In this document: positions 1 through 6,924 of the stretch, one piece after another
Layout of the letters: every line of letters begins with the position of its first letter
Numbering within the stretch: the first letter of the stretch is position 1
Source of the DNA: JBIICS01 sp044238735
GTDB taxonomy: Bacteria > Bacteroidota > Bacteroidia > UBA4408
Reading direction: 5' to 3'
DNA length: 18,405 nucleotides
Assembly: GCA_044238735.1 (NCBI GenBank)
Contig: JBIICS010000049.1
Span: 1 to 18,405 of the forward strand
Translations under genes and position numbers: made by a program
Notes under the pieces: generated by a model
The model's database searches: none
The model's input: the letters and a program-made list of their open reading frames with translations, nothing else
Told to the model about the DNA's origin: nothing

Positions 1-198
1 AAATTTAGAAGAATCTACACGTGCAGTATCTTGAGCGGAAGGGAGGGTTGAAAGATTTTGTGAATTTTGGTTAACACTTGCGTTTACGTTTTCGGAACTG
101 AAGATAACTGCACCATCCACAAATTTTGTATATGAAGGATATGATTTAACAGACGCGTTGTTCTTTTTACTGAAATATATTTTGCCTTCAGAATCAGT
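1..198 (-). pseudogene. Possible detached C-terminal part of the upstream small secreted protein, running off the left edge
   Basis: Directly after the TAA at 199-201 the same minus-strand frame continues for 66 codons to the window edge without a stop. It reads TDSEGKIYFSKKNNASVK and then a Ser/Asn/Gln-rich stretch. There is no ATG in these codons, so it is unlikely to be an independent gene starting here. The simplest reading is that one longer secreted protein was split by a nonsense change. A sequencing error or a chance open frame cannot be excluded. The true end lies outside the window. The function is unknown. Confidence 0.45.
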
Positions 199-525
199 TT
201 ACTTAATGCCCGTATAGGTATTAGCGGCTACCATCAAATCGTAGTATTTTATTCTATCTAATTTATTACTCCTAATTATAACGGAATAATCCTGAAAATC
301 AAATCGTCTTACATCCTCTCTTGCAATATCATGAAGAGAGCCATTCTCTAAGTATTCAAGTTTAGATTCGTTGGTTTTCCATACCTGTACGTCTTGGATT
401 ACGTTCTCCTTTAAAATAATAGCGCAATTTTTCTTTAATAAAGAATCAGGCAATAAGTCTTGTGCCCGTGTAACTCCCGATAAGAGTATAAAAAAAAGGG
501 AAATTATTATGCTGTTTTTTTTCAT
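199..525 (-). CDS. Small secreted protein of unknown function, possibly truncated
   Basis: The product is 108 residues with a clear signal peptide (MKK, a hydrophobic run, then a likely cut after TRAQ near residue 22). The mature part looks like one small beta-rich domain: it alternates hydrophobic and charged residues, including DVQVWKTNESKLEYLENGS and EDVRRFDF. This loosely resembles short Bacteroidota secreted proteins in which a residue pattern of the type I-x-a-K-V-x-E-I is followed by a Y-rich strand, but I cannot name the family. The ATG lies two bases after the stop of the CsgG-like gene, so the two are almost certainly co-transcribed and perhaps co-translated. The TAA at 199-201 is followed by a continuing open frame, so this may be only the N-terminal part of the original gene. 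Confidence 0.7.
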   Translation of the reverse strand: MKKNSIIISLFFILLSGVTRAQDLLPDSLLKKNCAIILKENVIQDVQVWKTNESKLEYLENGSLHDIAREDVRRFDFQDYSVIIRSNKLDRIKYYDLMVAANTYTGIK

Positions 526-527
526 TA

Positions 528-1658
528 TTATTTCTTTTTCCTACTTACATTAAAGCCTATAGAAAGACCAATTACCGATCCGGCTTTACGGGGTGAAAAA
601 TAAACATTTACTGGCATATTTAAGTAACCCGAACGAAATGTTTTACCACCAGCAATTAATAATGCCGTAGTTAATTTTGTTGTCCCTCTTGAATCTACTC
701 TGTTTACAATAGGATAGGGATTCTGAAAGGGTTTAACATATGCCGTATCTGAAGGTGATATATTGTAATATTCGTTCTTAAGATACCAATTATCCTTATT
801 ACCATATAATCCCTGAGTATCATAAAAACCATCTGCTGTTCGGGTAATGGTAAAGCTTGGTCCAATAGCAAATTCCAGGCCGGTTGCAGAATTCCTAAAT
901 CCATTTAAAAAAGTTAAAGATGGTAGGAATCTACCGGTTTCCATGCCTCCTGCCAGAAAGATAAATTCTAAAAGAGCCTGAAAATTACCGGCACTTAGGT
1001 ATTGGGCTTCCTGTTGCCATCCAAATAATGAAGTTATTGGGAACATATCAAAGCCTCCCTTATCTTTTGAAGACATTAAACGTTTTCCATTTTCCCCCAT
1101 TGTAACGGATGCTCCTATTCGGGGGCCATTTAATCGAAGAGTTGTAACAGGTACAATTCCATCGGCATCATAATAAATTAATTTTTCCTCTATTTTAGGA
1201 TCAATTGACTTATTAAATAATTTAGAAAGTGTTAACATAATCATCCGTTGAATTTCTTCCTGAAGATTAATAAACTCTATTGTTTGAGATTTTTCTATAC
1301 TTTCCGAAGCAACATCCAATAAACGAAACGTAATGATAATTTTCTCTGCAATTCGCTCAACGCTTCCTGCTAAAACCTTTTGAGCACCCAGAGCTTTTCC
1401 GGCTTCTACCATGCAAGACTTTCCTACACAACCCTCCTGCTCAATATTATTCTTGGCAAAAACATCATTCTGATCATATTTATCAATGGTCTCATAAATA
1501 TTTAGTTTATCCACCTCAATACGAGTAAGCGTAATTAAGTCTGAGGCGGAGTTAATAATTCCTTTAGAGTCAACGCCAGCAATAGCCAACTTAAGTTTTG
1601 GGGTTTGAGCGAAAATAATAGCAGGAAAAAATAAAATTAGAAATAATCTCTTTTTCAT
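528..1658 (-). CDS. Secreted CsgG/TolB-like protein with a beta-rich C-terminal half
   Basis: The product is 376 residues. Residues 1-17 form a signal peptide ending in IIFA before Gln18. Residues 22-150 resemble the CsgG/LpoB/TolB-N-like fold: a first strand (KLKLAIAGVD), a helix with a Leu/Thr/Arg pattern, then the motif C-VGKSC-MVEAGKALGAQKVLAGSV and a strand pair ending in FRLLDVASESI. Proteins with this cysteine-flanked GKALGA element typically sense or report in the periplasm or at the outer membrane. Residues 170-376 are rich in Gly, aromatic residues and alternating strands and end in GLSIGFNVSRKKK, suggesting a membrane-associated or barrel-like domain. The domain assignment is from pattern only. 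The gene lies 68 bases after the anti-sigma-like gene and two bases before the next secreted protein, so it is probably part of the sigma-factor regulon or operon. A TACATTTG box at 1700-1707 may give it its own promoter. Confidence 0.75.
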   Translation of the reverse strand: MKKRLFLILFFPAIIFAQTPKLKLAIAGVDSKGIINSASDLITLTRIEVDKLNIYETIDKYDQNDVFAKNNIEQEGCVGKSCMVEAGKALGAQKVLAGSVERIAEKIIITFRLLDVASESIEKSQTIEFINLQEEIQRMIMLTLSKLFNKSIDPKIEEKLIYYDADGIVPVTTLRLNGPRIGASVTMGENGKRLMSSKDKGGFDMFPITSLFGWQQEAQYLSAGNFQALLEFIFLAGGMETGRFLPSLTFLNGFRNSATGLEFAIGPSFTITRTADGFYDTQGLYGNKDNWYLKNEYYNISPSDTAYVKPFQNPYPIVNRVDSRGTTKLTTALLIAGGKTFRSGYLNMPVNVYFSPRKAGSVIGLSIGFNVSRKKK

Positions 1659-1699
1659 AATTAATTGTTTTTGTATGGTTGTAAACCTATAAAAAACAA

Positions 1700-1707
1700 C
1701 AAATGTA
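1700..1707 (-). promoter_or_regulatory. Candidate -7 box upstream of the CsgG-like gene
   Basis: The minus strand reads TACATTTG, an exact match to the Bacteroidota -7 consensus TAnnTTTG, about 42 bases before the ATG at 1658. No good -33 TTTG was found at the usual 19-21 base spacing, so the call rests on one box. Confidence 0.35.
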
Positions 1708-1726
1708 AATAATGATTAATATCATC

Positions 1727-2818
1727 TCATTTACAGGCAATCGTTCGCTCGATTTCTATGCCTCCTATTTTAAAATTATATTTAGTAGCGCAATCTTTTT
1801 GTGTTTTCTGAGCTTTAGTTTCCCGTCCGGTTAATCTTTCCAAACCAACTGCTGCCATTCGGGCCAAGTTCATTAAACGATTCTCCTTCCCTCTTTCGGG
1901 TAATTGACCAGTAAGGTTTTTATAAACATAATCGGCCGGACTTAATTCTTTCTTAACATCTGCCTTTGTGATTAAACTCGGGAAAATATCGGCCATAATT
2001 AAATTCTGATTATAATCTATATTAGCATTTTCGTTTAGATGTTCATCAACTACTTTAGTCTCTTCATTTAAATTGACTTCAGGTAAAAAAGATTCATTAT
2101 TAATAGCAAGTTGGCTGCTTGAATTTTTACTACTTGCTGAATGTGCAACTCCTTTATCGCTTTTGTGAACTGGTTTAGGTAATTGTTCTTGATACTTTTC
2201 TGCTTTAGCCTTAGGAAGAAGAGTGGCCTGAGGAATCTTCTTAACGGTTGAATTTAATTCTTTACTTAAATGATTAGAACTACTTGTTGGATTGGCAGTA
2301 TAAGCAAATTCTGTGTTTCGGATAGCCTCTTTGCTGATAAACCAGCTGTATACACCAAAAGCAATTAATAAACAAGCCGCAACGGCTCCAGAATAATAGT
2401 AAAATAGATTTATGATCCTTGTTTCACGTTTAAGGTTTTTTTTATTAGGAAATTCTATACTATAATCAGGCTTCAATTTAGTAGCAGCCATTAATTTGCG
2501 TTCATTTTTTATAAATTCTTCTGGCAAATTTTTAAAAACCTCTCTGTATTCAATATCTAAAGTGCCTTCAAATTCAGCTACCAAAGCGTTATTTATTTGT
2601 TCTGTTGTAAACTCTCTTTTCTTTAGCAGATACTTATTTGTATATTCTTCTTGATTTGTTTGCTCTAAAACAGGTGATAATTCAAAATTATTTAATTCTT
2701 CTTTTAAATCGGGATGAGCCGCGATAAACAACATAAGCTCGGCTACTTCCTCGGCAGATAATTTTCCATCTATATAATCGATAAAAAATAGTTCGTAGTT
2801 ATTTCTGTTTATGCTCAT
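1727..2818 (-). CDS. Membrane-anchored anti-sigma-factor-like protein
   Basis: The product is 363 residues. The first 45 residues (ELFFIDYIDGKLSAEE then a Leu/Ala-rich helix and HPDLKEEL) match the N-terminal helix pattern of Bacteroidota anti-sigma proteins that sit directly after an ECF sigma gene. A single transmembrane segment lies at about residues 138-161 (VAACLLIAFGVYSWF), preceded by a basic stretch, giving a cytoplasmic N-terminus and a roughly 200-residue periplasmic part. That outer part is Ser/Asn/Lys-rich and low in complexity up to about residue 290; the last 60 residues are more compact and contain two cysteines. No FecR domain or zinc-binding HxxxCxxC motif is visible. The start ATG is one base after the sigma-factor stop codon. 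Inferred role: it holds the sigma factor at the membrane until an envelope signal releases it. Confidence 0.75.
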   Translation of the reverse strand: MSINRNNYELFFIDYIDGKLSAEEVAELMLFIAAHPDLKEELNNFELSPVLEQTNQEEYTNKYLLKKREFTTEQINNALVAEFEGTLDIEYREVFKNLPEEFIKNERKLMAATKLKPDYSIEFPNKKNLKRETRIINLFYYYSGAVAACLLIAFGVYSWFISKEAIRNTEFAYTANPTSSSNHLSKELNSTVKKIPQATLLPKAKAEKYQEQLPKPVHKSDKGVAHSASSKNSSSQLAINNESFLPEVNLNEETKVVDEHLNENANIDYNQNLIMADIFPSLITKADVKKELSPADYVYKNLTGQLPERGKENRLMNLARMAAVGLERLTGRETKAQKTQKDCATKYNFKIGGIEIERTIACK

Positions 2819-2819
2819 T

Positions 2820-3308
2820 TTAAATTACTAATCCAATTTCTCCTATAATTTCTTTTAATGCTATACGAGCACGGTATATATATACTTTAACCTGTGGCTC
2901 GGTTAATTGAGTAATTTCTCCAATCTCTTTATAATTATATCCTTCATAATCTCTTAACAACACTACCGTCCGCTGTATCTCCGGTAATTTGTTTAATGCA
3001 TTATCCAACACTTCCTTTAATTCGTAGTCTTTGGTCTTGTAGGCCTCAAGATTATCTTCGTGATGTTGCTCCAGCTGACTATATTTTTTATCTTTCCTAA
3101 TTGCATCTATCATGGTTCGGTAAGCCGTTGTAAACAAAAAACTTTTAGCGTTTGTAGATTTAACATCACTAACGGTCTTCCATACTTTTTCGAAAGTATC
3201 CTGCACAATATCCTGTGCCTTGTCGCGATCCCTTACGTTTTTTAAAACAAAGCGAAAAAGCGCATCAGCATGTAAATCTACACTCTCGTTATATTCTTTA
3301 ACCGTCAT
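2820..3308 (-). CDS. ECF-family RNA polymerase sigma factor
   Basis: The product is 162 residues, normal for an ECF sigma factor. Region 2 covers residues 9-75: the core-binding helix (ALFRFVLKNVRDRDKAQDIVQDTFEKVW) is followed by SFLFTTAYRTMIDAIR, which recognises the -10 element. Region 4 covers residues 105-155, with the helix-turn-helix LRDYEGYNYKEIGEITQLTE and then VKVYIYRARIALKE, which binds the -35 element. There is no extra domain. It heads a minus-strand cluster with the anti-sigma-like gene one base downstream, so it is most likely held inactive by that protein. A GTAAC-N17-CGTC sequence just upstream could be an autoregulated promoter. Family assignment is secure; the regulon is unknown. 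Confidence 0.93.
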   Translation of the reverse strand: MTVKEYNESVDLHADALFRFVLKNVRDRDKAQDIVQDTFEKVWKTVSDVKSTNAKSFLFTTAYRTMIDAIRKDKKYSQLEQHHEDNLEAYKTKDYELKEVLDNALNKLPEIQRTVVLLRDYEGYNYKEIGEITQLTEPQVKVYIYRARIALKEIIGEIGLVI

Positions 3309-3321
3309 TTTTCAGTGGTAA

Positions 3322-3347
3322 GACGTTTATGATTTTGTGAAAGTTAC
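3322..3347 (-). promoter_or_regulatory. Candidate ECF-type promoter upstream of the sigma-factor gene
   Basis: On the minus strand GTAAC (3347-3343) is followed after 17 bases by CGTC (3325-3322). Many ECF sigma factors use a -35 element containing AAC and a -10 element of the CGTC kind, so this could be an autoregulated promoter. A second GTAACTTT copy lies 11 bases further upstream (3351-3358), one helical turn away. The implied leader before the ATG at 3308 would be very short, which weakens the call. Confidence 0.3.
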
Positions 3348-3446
3348 AATAAAGTTACTTTTTTTAATAAATAATTGATAATCAGAAATATAAAAACATC
3401 TTGTTTTAATCTAAAATTGGTAATTACAGGTATAAACTTAATTTTT

Positions 3447-3454
3447 TATCTTGC
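3447..3454 (+). promoter_or_regulatory. Weak -7-like box before the 3-hydroxyanthranilate dioxygenase gene
   Basis: TATCTTGC matches TAnnTTTG at six of eight positions and would place transcription about ten bases before the ATG at 3469. No -33 box at proper spacing was found. Confidence 0.2.
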
Positions 3455-3468
3455 ATAAAACATCTGTT

Positions 3469-3993
3469 ATGAACTTTAAAATGCCCTTTAATTTTAAGCA
3501 ATGGATTGATGAAAATCGCCATAACTTAAAACCACCCGTTAACAATAAGGTTGTTTTTGAAAACACTGAGTTTATTGTTATGGTTGTAGGAGGACCCAAC
3601 TCACGTAAAGATTATCATTACAATGAAAGTGAAGAATTTTTTTATCAGATAGAAGGCGATATTACCGTGGGTTTACAAGTTGACGGTAAAGCTGTTTCTG
3701 CTCCCATTAAAGAAGGAGAAATTTTTCTTTTACCTCCTCGTATTCCTCACAATCCGACTCGACCTGCTAACACTGTTGGTTTGGTTATAGAACGTAAACG
3801 AAGAAGTGAAGAAAAAGATGGACTACTCTGGTTCTGCGAAAAATGTAATGAAAAATTATTTGAAAGATATTTTACCCTAACCAATATAATGACTCAGTTT
3901 CAGGAAACGTTTGAAGAGTTTTACAATTCCAGCGAACACAGAACCTGTAAAAAATGTGGTCATGTAATGCAGCCTCCTCCTGTAATAAAATAA
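3469..3993 (+). CDS. nbaC: 3-hydroxyanthranilate 3,4-dioxygenase
   Basis: This cupin enzyme opens the ring of 3-hydroxyanthranilate to 2-amino-3-carboxymuconate semialdehyde in the kynurenine pathway. I chose the ATG at 3469 because it gives 174 residues, the length of the Cupriavidus enzyme, and keeps the family start (PFNFKQWIDENR); a TTG frame start at 3451 would add six residues. With this numbering the iron ligands are His50, Glu56 and His94, and the substrate-binding residues are Arg46, Arg98 and Glu108, all within one or two positions of the known Cupriavidus residues. The C-terminal rubredoxin-like site of bacterial enzymes is intact: C123-x2-C126 and C160-x2-C163. Its product is the substrate of the ACMSD encoded at 4481-5494. 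The symbol haaO is also used for this enzyme. Confidence 0.95.
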   Translation: MNFKMPFNFKQWIDENRHNLKPPVNNKVVFENTEFIVMVVGGPNSRKDYHYNESEEFFYQIEGDITVGLQVDGKAVSAPIKEGEIFLLPPRIPHNPTRPANTVGLVIERKRRSEEKDGLLWFCEKCNEKLFERYFTLTNIMTQFQETFEEFYNSSEHRTCKKCGHVMQPPPVIK

Positions 3994-4027
3994 AAAATAC
4001 TTTAAACTATTAGCAAAAAATATAACC

Positions 4028-4435
4028 ATGGAAAATCAAACATCCGAACTACACAAATCGTTTAAGGAACTAGACGTATGGCAAAAATCGCGCGAACTAG
4101 TAAAAGTAATTTATCGCTTAAGCGATAAGTTTCCTACAAGCGAACAAAACGCATTAACACAAAATATCAAAAACATCGTTCTTTCCATACCAGCCAATAT
4201 TGCCGATGGCGCCAGCAGAAAATCCGGTAAAGAAACATTACGCCACTTACAAATTGCTAAAGGCTCTATTTTTCAACTGGAGGCTTTGTTATACGTAGCT
4301 CACGATTTAGGATACATTGATGAAATGGATTTAGATTTAACTTTGGAAAACGTTACCACCAGCCGTAAATTACTCCTTGGCTTTATTAAATATTATCGAA
4401 ACAAATTAAAAGCAAAAGGATATCCAACCGAGTAA
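4028..4435 (+). CDS. Four-helix-bundle protein (S23 / 23S rRNA intervening-sequence protein family)
   Basis: The product is 135 residues and almost wholly helical. It carries the family signature: FKELDVWQKSRELV in helix 1, FPTSEQNALTQNIK leading to helix 2, SIPANIADGASRKSGKE between helices 2 and 3, then two long helices ending in LLGFIKYYRNKL. The family was first noted inside intervening sequences of 23S rRNA genes, but most members, like this one, are free-standing with no known biochemical role. It lies 34 bases after the dioxygenase gene on the same strand and is followed at once by a strong terminator, so it sits between two consecutive kynurenine-pathway genes without an obvious link to that pathway. 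Confidence 0.9.
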   Translation: MENQTSELHKSFKELDVWQKSRELVKVIYRLSDKFPTSEQNALTQNIKNIVLSIPANIADGASRKSGKETLRHLQIAKGSIFQLEALLYVAHDLGYIDEMDLDLTLENVTTSRKLLLGFIKYYRNKLKAKGYPTE

Positions 4436-4442
4436 TATAACC

Positions 4443-4467
4443 AGGCTGCTTACGCAGCCTTTTTTTT
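4443..4467 (+). terminator. Rho-independent terminator after the four-helix-bundle gene
   Basis: A perfect 7-bp stem AGGCTGC / GCAGCCT (4443-4449 with 4454-4460) with the loop TTAC is followed by a run of T. It ends 13 bases before the ACMSD start codon, so ACMSD must either have its own promoter or depend on readthrough. Confidence 0.9.
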
Positions 4468-4480
4468 AAAATCAAGCTAT

Positions 4481-5494
4481 ATGTTAAAGATAGATTCACA
4501 CGCACACATTTTACCCGAAACCTGGCCTAGTTTAAAAGATAAATTTGGATATGGAGGATTCATTTACTTAGATCATCATAAACCGGGTAGCGCCAAAATG
4601 ATGCGCGACGATGGTAAATTTTTTAGAGAAATACAGCAAAACTGTTGGGATCCGGAAAGCATCTTAATAGATATGGATAAGCATGGAATTCACGCCATGG
4701 TATTATGCACCGTTCCGGTGTTGTTTAATTATTGGGCAAAACCCGAAGACACACTCGATTGGTCGGTTTTTTTAAATGATCATATTGCTGGGGTACAGAA
4801 AAAATATCCAAAACGTTTTATTTCGTTGGGCACATTGCCTATGCAAAATATTCCCCTTGCGCTAAAGGAATTAAAACGTTGCAAGGAAATAGGATTACCA
4901 GGAATACAGATAGGGTCACATATTGAAGATAAAAATCTGGACGATCCGATTTTTGATCCGTTTTGGAAAGCCTGTGAGGAACTGGAGATGGCTGTATTTG
5001 TTCACCCCTGGGATATGATGGGACAAGAAAAAATGCCTAAATACTTTCTACCCTGGCTAGTAGGAATGCCTGCCGAAACTTCATTGGCTATATGCTCAAT
5101 GGTCTTTGGTGGTGTTTTTGATCGTTATCCGAAACTTAGAGTGATGTTTGCGCATGGCGGTGGGTCTTTCCCTTTTACAATTGGTAGAGTTTCGCATGGA
5201 TGGCATTGCCGACCTGATTTATGCGATGTAAACAAGATTAACGATCCGTATGCATACATAGGAAAATTTTGGGTGGATGGTATTACCCACAATCAGGATG
5301 CTTTGAGATTCTTAATAAAAGTAATGGGTGAAAAGAAAATAATGTACGGCACTGATTACCCTTTTCCACTTGGCGATCTGGAACATGGAAAGTTTATTGA
5401 TGAGATGTCTGATTTATCTCAAGATACAAAACAACAACTTTTTGCTAATTCGTGCTTGGAATGGTTGAATTTAAAGGCTGAGGATTTTGAATAG
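4481..5494 (+). CDS. nbaD: 2-amino-3-carboxymuconate-6-semialdehyde decarboxylase (ACMSD)
   Basis: This zinc-dependent amidohydrolase-fold enzyme decarboxylates the unstable dioxygenase product to 2-aminomuconate semialdehyde, steering tryptophan carbon to catabolism instead of quinolinate and NAD. The product is 337 residues, typical for the family. Metal ligands visible are His7 and His9 (DSHAH), His175 (VFVHPW) and Asp292 (YGTDYPFPLGD). His225 in MFAHGGG matches the catalytic histidine, and Arg49 and Arg236 match the substrate-carboxylate arginines of the Pseudomonas fluorescens enzyme, with a constant offset of two to three residues. The segment W-M-M/HPWDMMG typical of ACMSD, as opposed to other amidohydrolase-2 proteins, is present. 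It pairs functionally with the dioxygenase at 3469-3993 although a terminator lies between them. The symbol amnD/acmsd is also in use. Confidence 0.94.
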   Translation: MLKIDSHAHILPETWPSLKDKFGYGGFIYLDHHKPGSAKMMRDDGKFFREIQQNCWDPESILIDMDKHGIHAMVLCTVPVLFNYWAKPEDTLDWSVFLNDHIAGVQKKYPKRFISLGTLPMQNIPLALKELKRCKEIGLPGIQIGSHIEDKNLDDPIFDPFWKACEELEMAVFVHPWDMMGQEKMPKYFLPWLVGMPAETSLAICSMVFGGVFDRYPKLRVMFAHGGGSFPFTIGRVSHGWHCRPDLCDVNKINDPYAYIGKFWVDGITHNQDALRFLIKVMGEKKIMYGTDYPFPLGDLEHGKFIDEMSDLSQDTKQQLFANSCLEWLNLKAEDFE

Positions 5495-5629
5495 TTTGCA
5501 CGTTACGAAATTTGCTGTTATTGAGGGTTCTTGTATTGTTTTATCTACCCCTCGATACTCCTCAATTAAAATTTATAGTTCATTCCCTTTAAAGACTAAA
5601 AATCTATTATCCACAATCTTTAATTTAAA

Positions 5630-6505
5630 TTGACCCGAAGGGAAAATATTAAACAACTAACCTCTTTACTAGCTTTAGGAATGTTAAGTAATATAAATGA
5701 ATTAATTGCTTTACCCGATAATGGAATAAAAATGCCTGTACTTTTTATAGGCCATGGTAGCCCCATGAATGCATTGGAAGATAATTTGTTTACAAGAGGA
5801 TGGAAAAATGTTGCAAAAGAAATACCATTACCTAAAGCTATATTATTTATTTCGGCGCATTGGCTAACACGCGGTACTTATGTTTCGGGAGTTCAACATC
5901 CAAACACAATTCACGATTTTGGAGGTTTCCCAAAAGCCCTTTTCGATGTTCAATACCCTGCACCGGGCTTCCCCGAGCTAGCCAACGAAATTATTACATT
6001 ATATGAGGGTAACGTTAAATTAGACCAGGAATGGGGCCTCGATCATGGAGCGTGGTCAGTTGCCAAACCCATGTATCCAAATGCTAATGTGCCCTGTTTA
6101 CAGCTAAGTATCGATTACTCAAAACCCGGAGAATATCATTATACACTTGCTAAACAATTAAGAATTCTTAGGAATAAAGGGGTCTTAATAATTGGTAGCG
6201 GTAATATGGTACATAATTTAGGGATGGTAGCGTTTGATAAGATAAACGAAATAGGGTTCGGTTTTGATTGGGCTTTAGATATTAACGAAACATTTAAAAG
6301 AAATATTTTAGAAGGAAATCATGTTTCCTTGCAAAAGTATGAAAGCATACATTCTGCTTCAAAGAAAGCTATTCCAACCCCCGATCATTATTTTCCACTT
6401 TTATATTCACTTGCTTTACAAGATAAAAATGAAAAAGTTGAATTATTTAATGACTATGCTGTGGGCGGATCTTTAACCATGACCTCTGTAAAGATTGGTG
6501 GCTGA
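5630..6505 (+). CDS. 4,5-DOPA dioxygenase extradiol-like protein (LigB superfamily, YgiD type)
   Basis: The product is 291 residues if the TTG at 5630 is the start; no ATG lies between it and residue 18, and the TTG start gives a basic N-terminus (TRRENIKQL) followed by a short hydrophobic stretch, as in related Bacteroidota proteins. The catalytic core matches YgiD: His42 in GHGSPMNA and His77 in ISAHW, separated by 35 residues exactly as His22 and His57 of the E. coli enzyme, then His195 in GSGNMVHNLG and His253 in TPDHYFPL. DHGAWSV, also conserved, is at 138-144. These enzymes cleave catechols such as DOPA in vitro; the natural substrate is unsettled. It lies 135 bases after ACMSD on the same strand, but is not a known kynurenine step. 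The RR followed by a hydrophobic run is only weakly Tat-like. Confidence 0.85.
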   Translation: MTRRENIKQLTSLLALGMLSNINELIALPDNGIKMPVLFIGHGSPMNALEDNLFTRGWKNVAKEIPLPKAILFISAHWLTRGTYVSGVQHPNTIHDFGGFPKALFDVQYPAPGFPELANEIITLYEGNVKLDQEWGLDHGAWSVAKPMYPNANVPCLQLSIDYSKPGEYHYTLAKQLRILRNKGVLIIGSGNMVHNLGMVAFDKINEIGFGFDWALDINETFKRNILEGNHVSLQKYESIHSASKKAIPTPDHYFPLLYSLALQDKNEKVELFNDYAVGGSLTMTSVKIGG

Positions 6506-6525
6506 GAGCATTTAAATAGGTATTA

Positions 6526-6551
6526 TGAGCAACGAACTAATTGGTTGCTCA
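6526..6551 (+). terminator. Hairpin downstream of the DOPA-dioxygenase-like gene
   Basis: TGAGCAAC (6526-6533) pairs perfectly with GTTGCTCA (6544-6551) around a 10-base loop, and flanking AGGT and ACCT could extend the stem with a bulge. There is no T-run after it, so it may stop RNA decay or terminate weakly. Confidence 0.4.
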
Positions 6552-6672
6552 AACCTTTAAACTAAAAACTATTACAACAAATACCGTTCTTCGATTCACA
6601 TCGTCCATCTACCTTGTTTGTAGGTAAATTACCGGAAGGGCGCTAGTGTTCTGTTTAAACGACAAAACTTAA

Positions 6673-6687
6673 GCCCTGTCCGGGATC
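6673..6687. repeat. Degenerate copy of the GC-rich interspersed repeat
   Basis: CCCTGTCCGGGATC resembles the second half of the unit at 6737-6762 (GGCCTGAGCCGGGATC). It has lost the left arm of the palindrome. It lies in the 419-base gene-free stretch between 6505 and 6925. Confidence 0.4.
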
Positions 6688-6736
6688 TCTTATTAGTTTG
6701 CTTCACTCCGTTCTCAATAAAGTTTCTATAGAACTC

Positions 6737-6822
6737 CGTCATCCCGGGCCTGAGCCGGGATCCTACATTCGACAATGCATTTATTAATAAATACGGATTG
6801 CGGCTCGGGGGCCGCAATGACG
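6737..6822. repeat. Composite palindromic repeat element, 86 bp, with inverted CGTCAT/ATGACG ends
   Basis: The element begins with CGTCAT (6737-6742) and ends with its inverse complement ATGACG (6817-6822). Inside are two hairpins: ATCCCGG / CCGGGAT (6741-6747 with 6755-6761) and ATTGCGGC / GCCGCAAT (6797-6804 with 6811-6818), joined by an AT-rich linker. The arms are far richer in GC than the surroundings. The design is that of small non-coding interspersed elements, with the CGTCATCCCGG motif seen in many bacteria. No target duplication is evident. It is non-coding: the minus-strand open frame across it is a by-product of the palindromes. Confidence 0.7.
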
Positions 6823-6841
6823 ACGTGTATTATACGGTCAT

Positions 6842-6867
6842 TGTCATCCCAGGCCTGACCCGGTATC
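6842..6867. repeat. Second, diverged left-arm unit of the interspersed repeat
   Basis: TGTCATCCCAGGCCTGACCCGGTATC aligns without gaps to 6737-6762 with 22 of 26 bases identical. The changes (including G to A and G to T in the arms) damage the palindrome, suggesting an older copy. No right arm follows it. The rest of 6868-6924 is AT-rich and holds only a weak TATATTTA box (6912-6919) next to the sirtuin start. Confidence 0.6.
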
Positions 6868-6924
6868 TTCTTTTAGTTTAGTTGTCTTTAGCAAAACTCA
6901 TTCATAAAATTTATATTTATAGTT

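Noticed and set aside
199..201. Programmed stop-codon readthrough at the TAA
   Set aside because: There is no recognisable recoding structure or downstream signal, and TAA is the least leaky stop; mutation or error is simpler.
704..904. Minus-strand open frame inside the CsgG-like gene
   Set aside because: It is an alternative frame inside a well-supported coding region with no start signal or family pattern.
4028..4435. S23-type gene as evidence of an rRNA intervening sequence
   Set aside because: No 23S rRNA sequence surrounds it; free-standing copies are common in this phylum.
6629..6817. Minus-strand open frame of 62 codons
   Set aside because: It is made of the palindromic repeat arms; the translation (for example PSRNPYLL and SRLRPGMTEF) is typical of such repeats and not of a gene.
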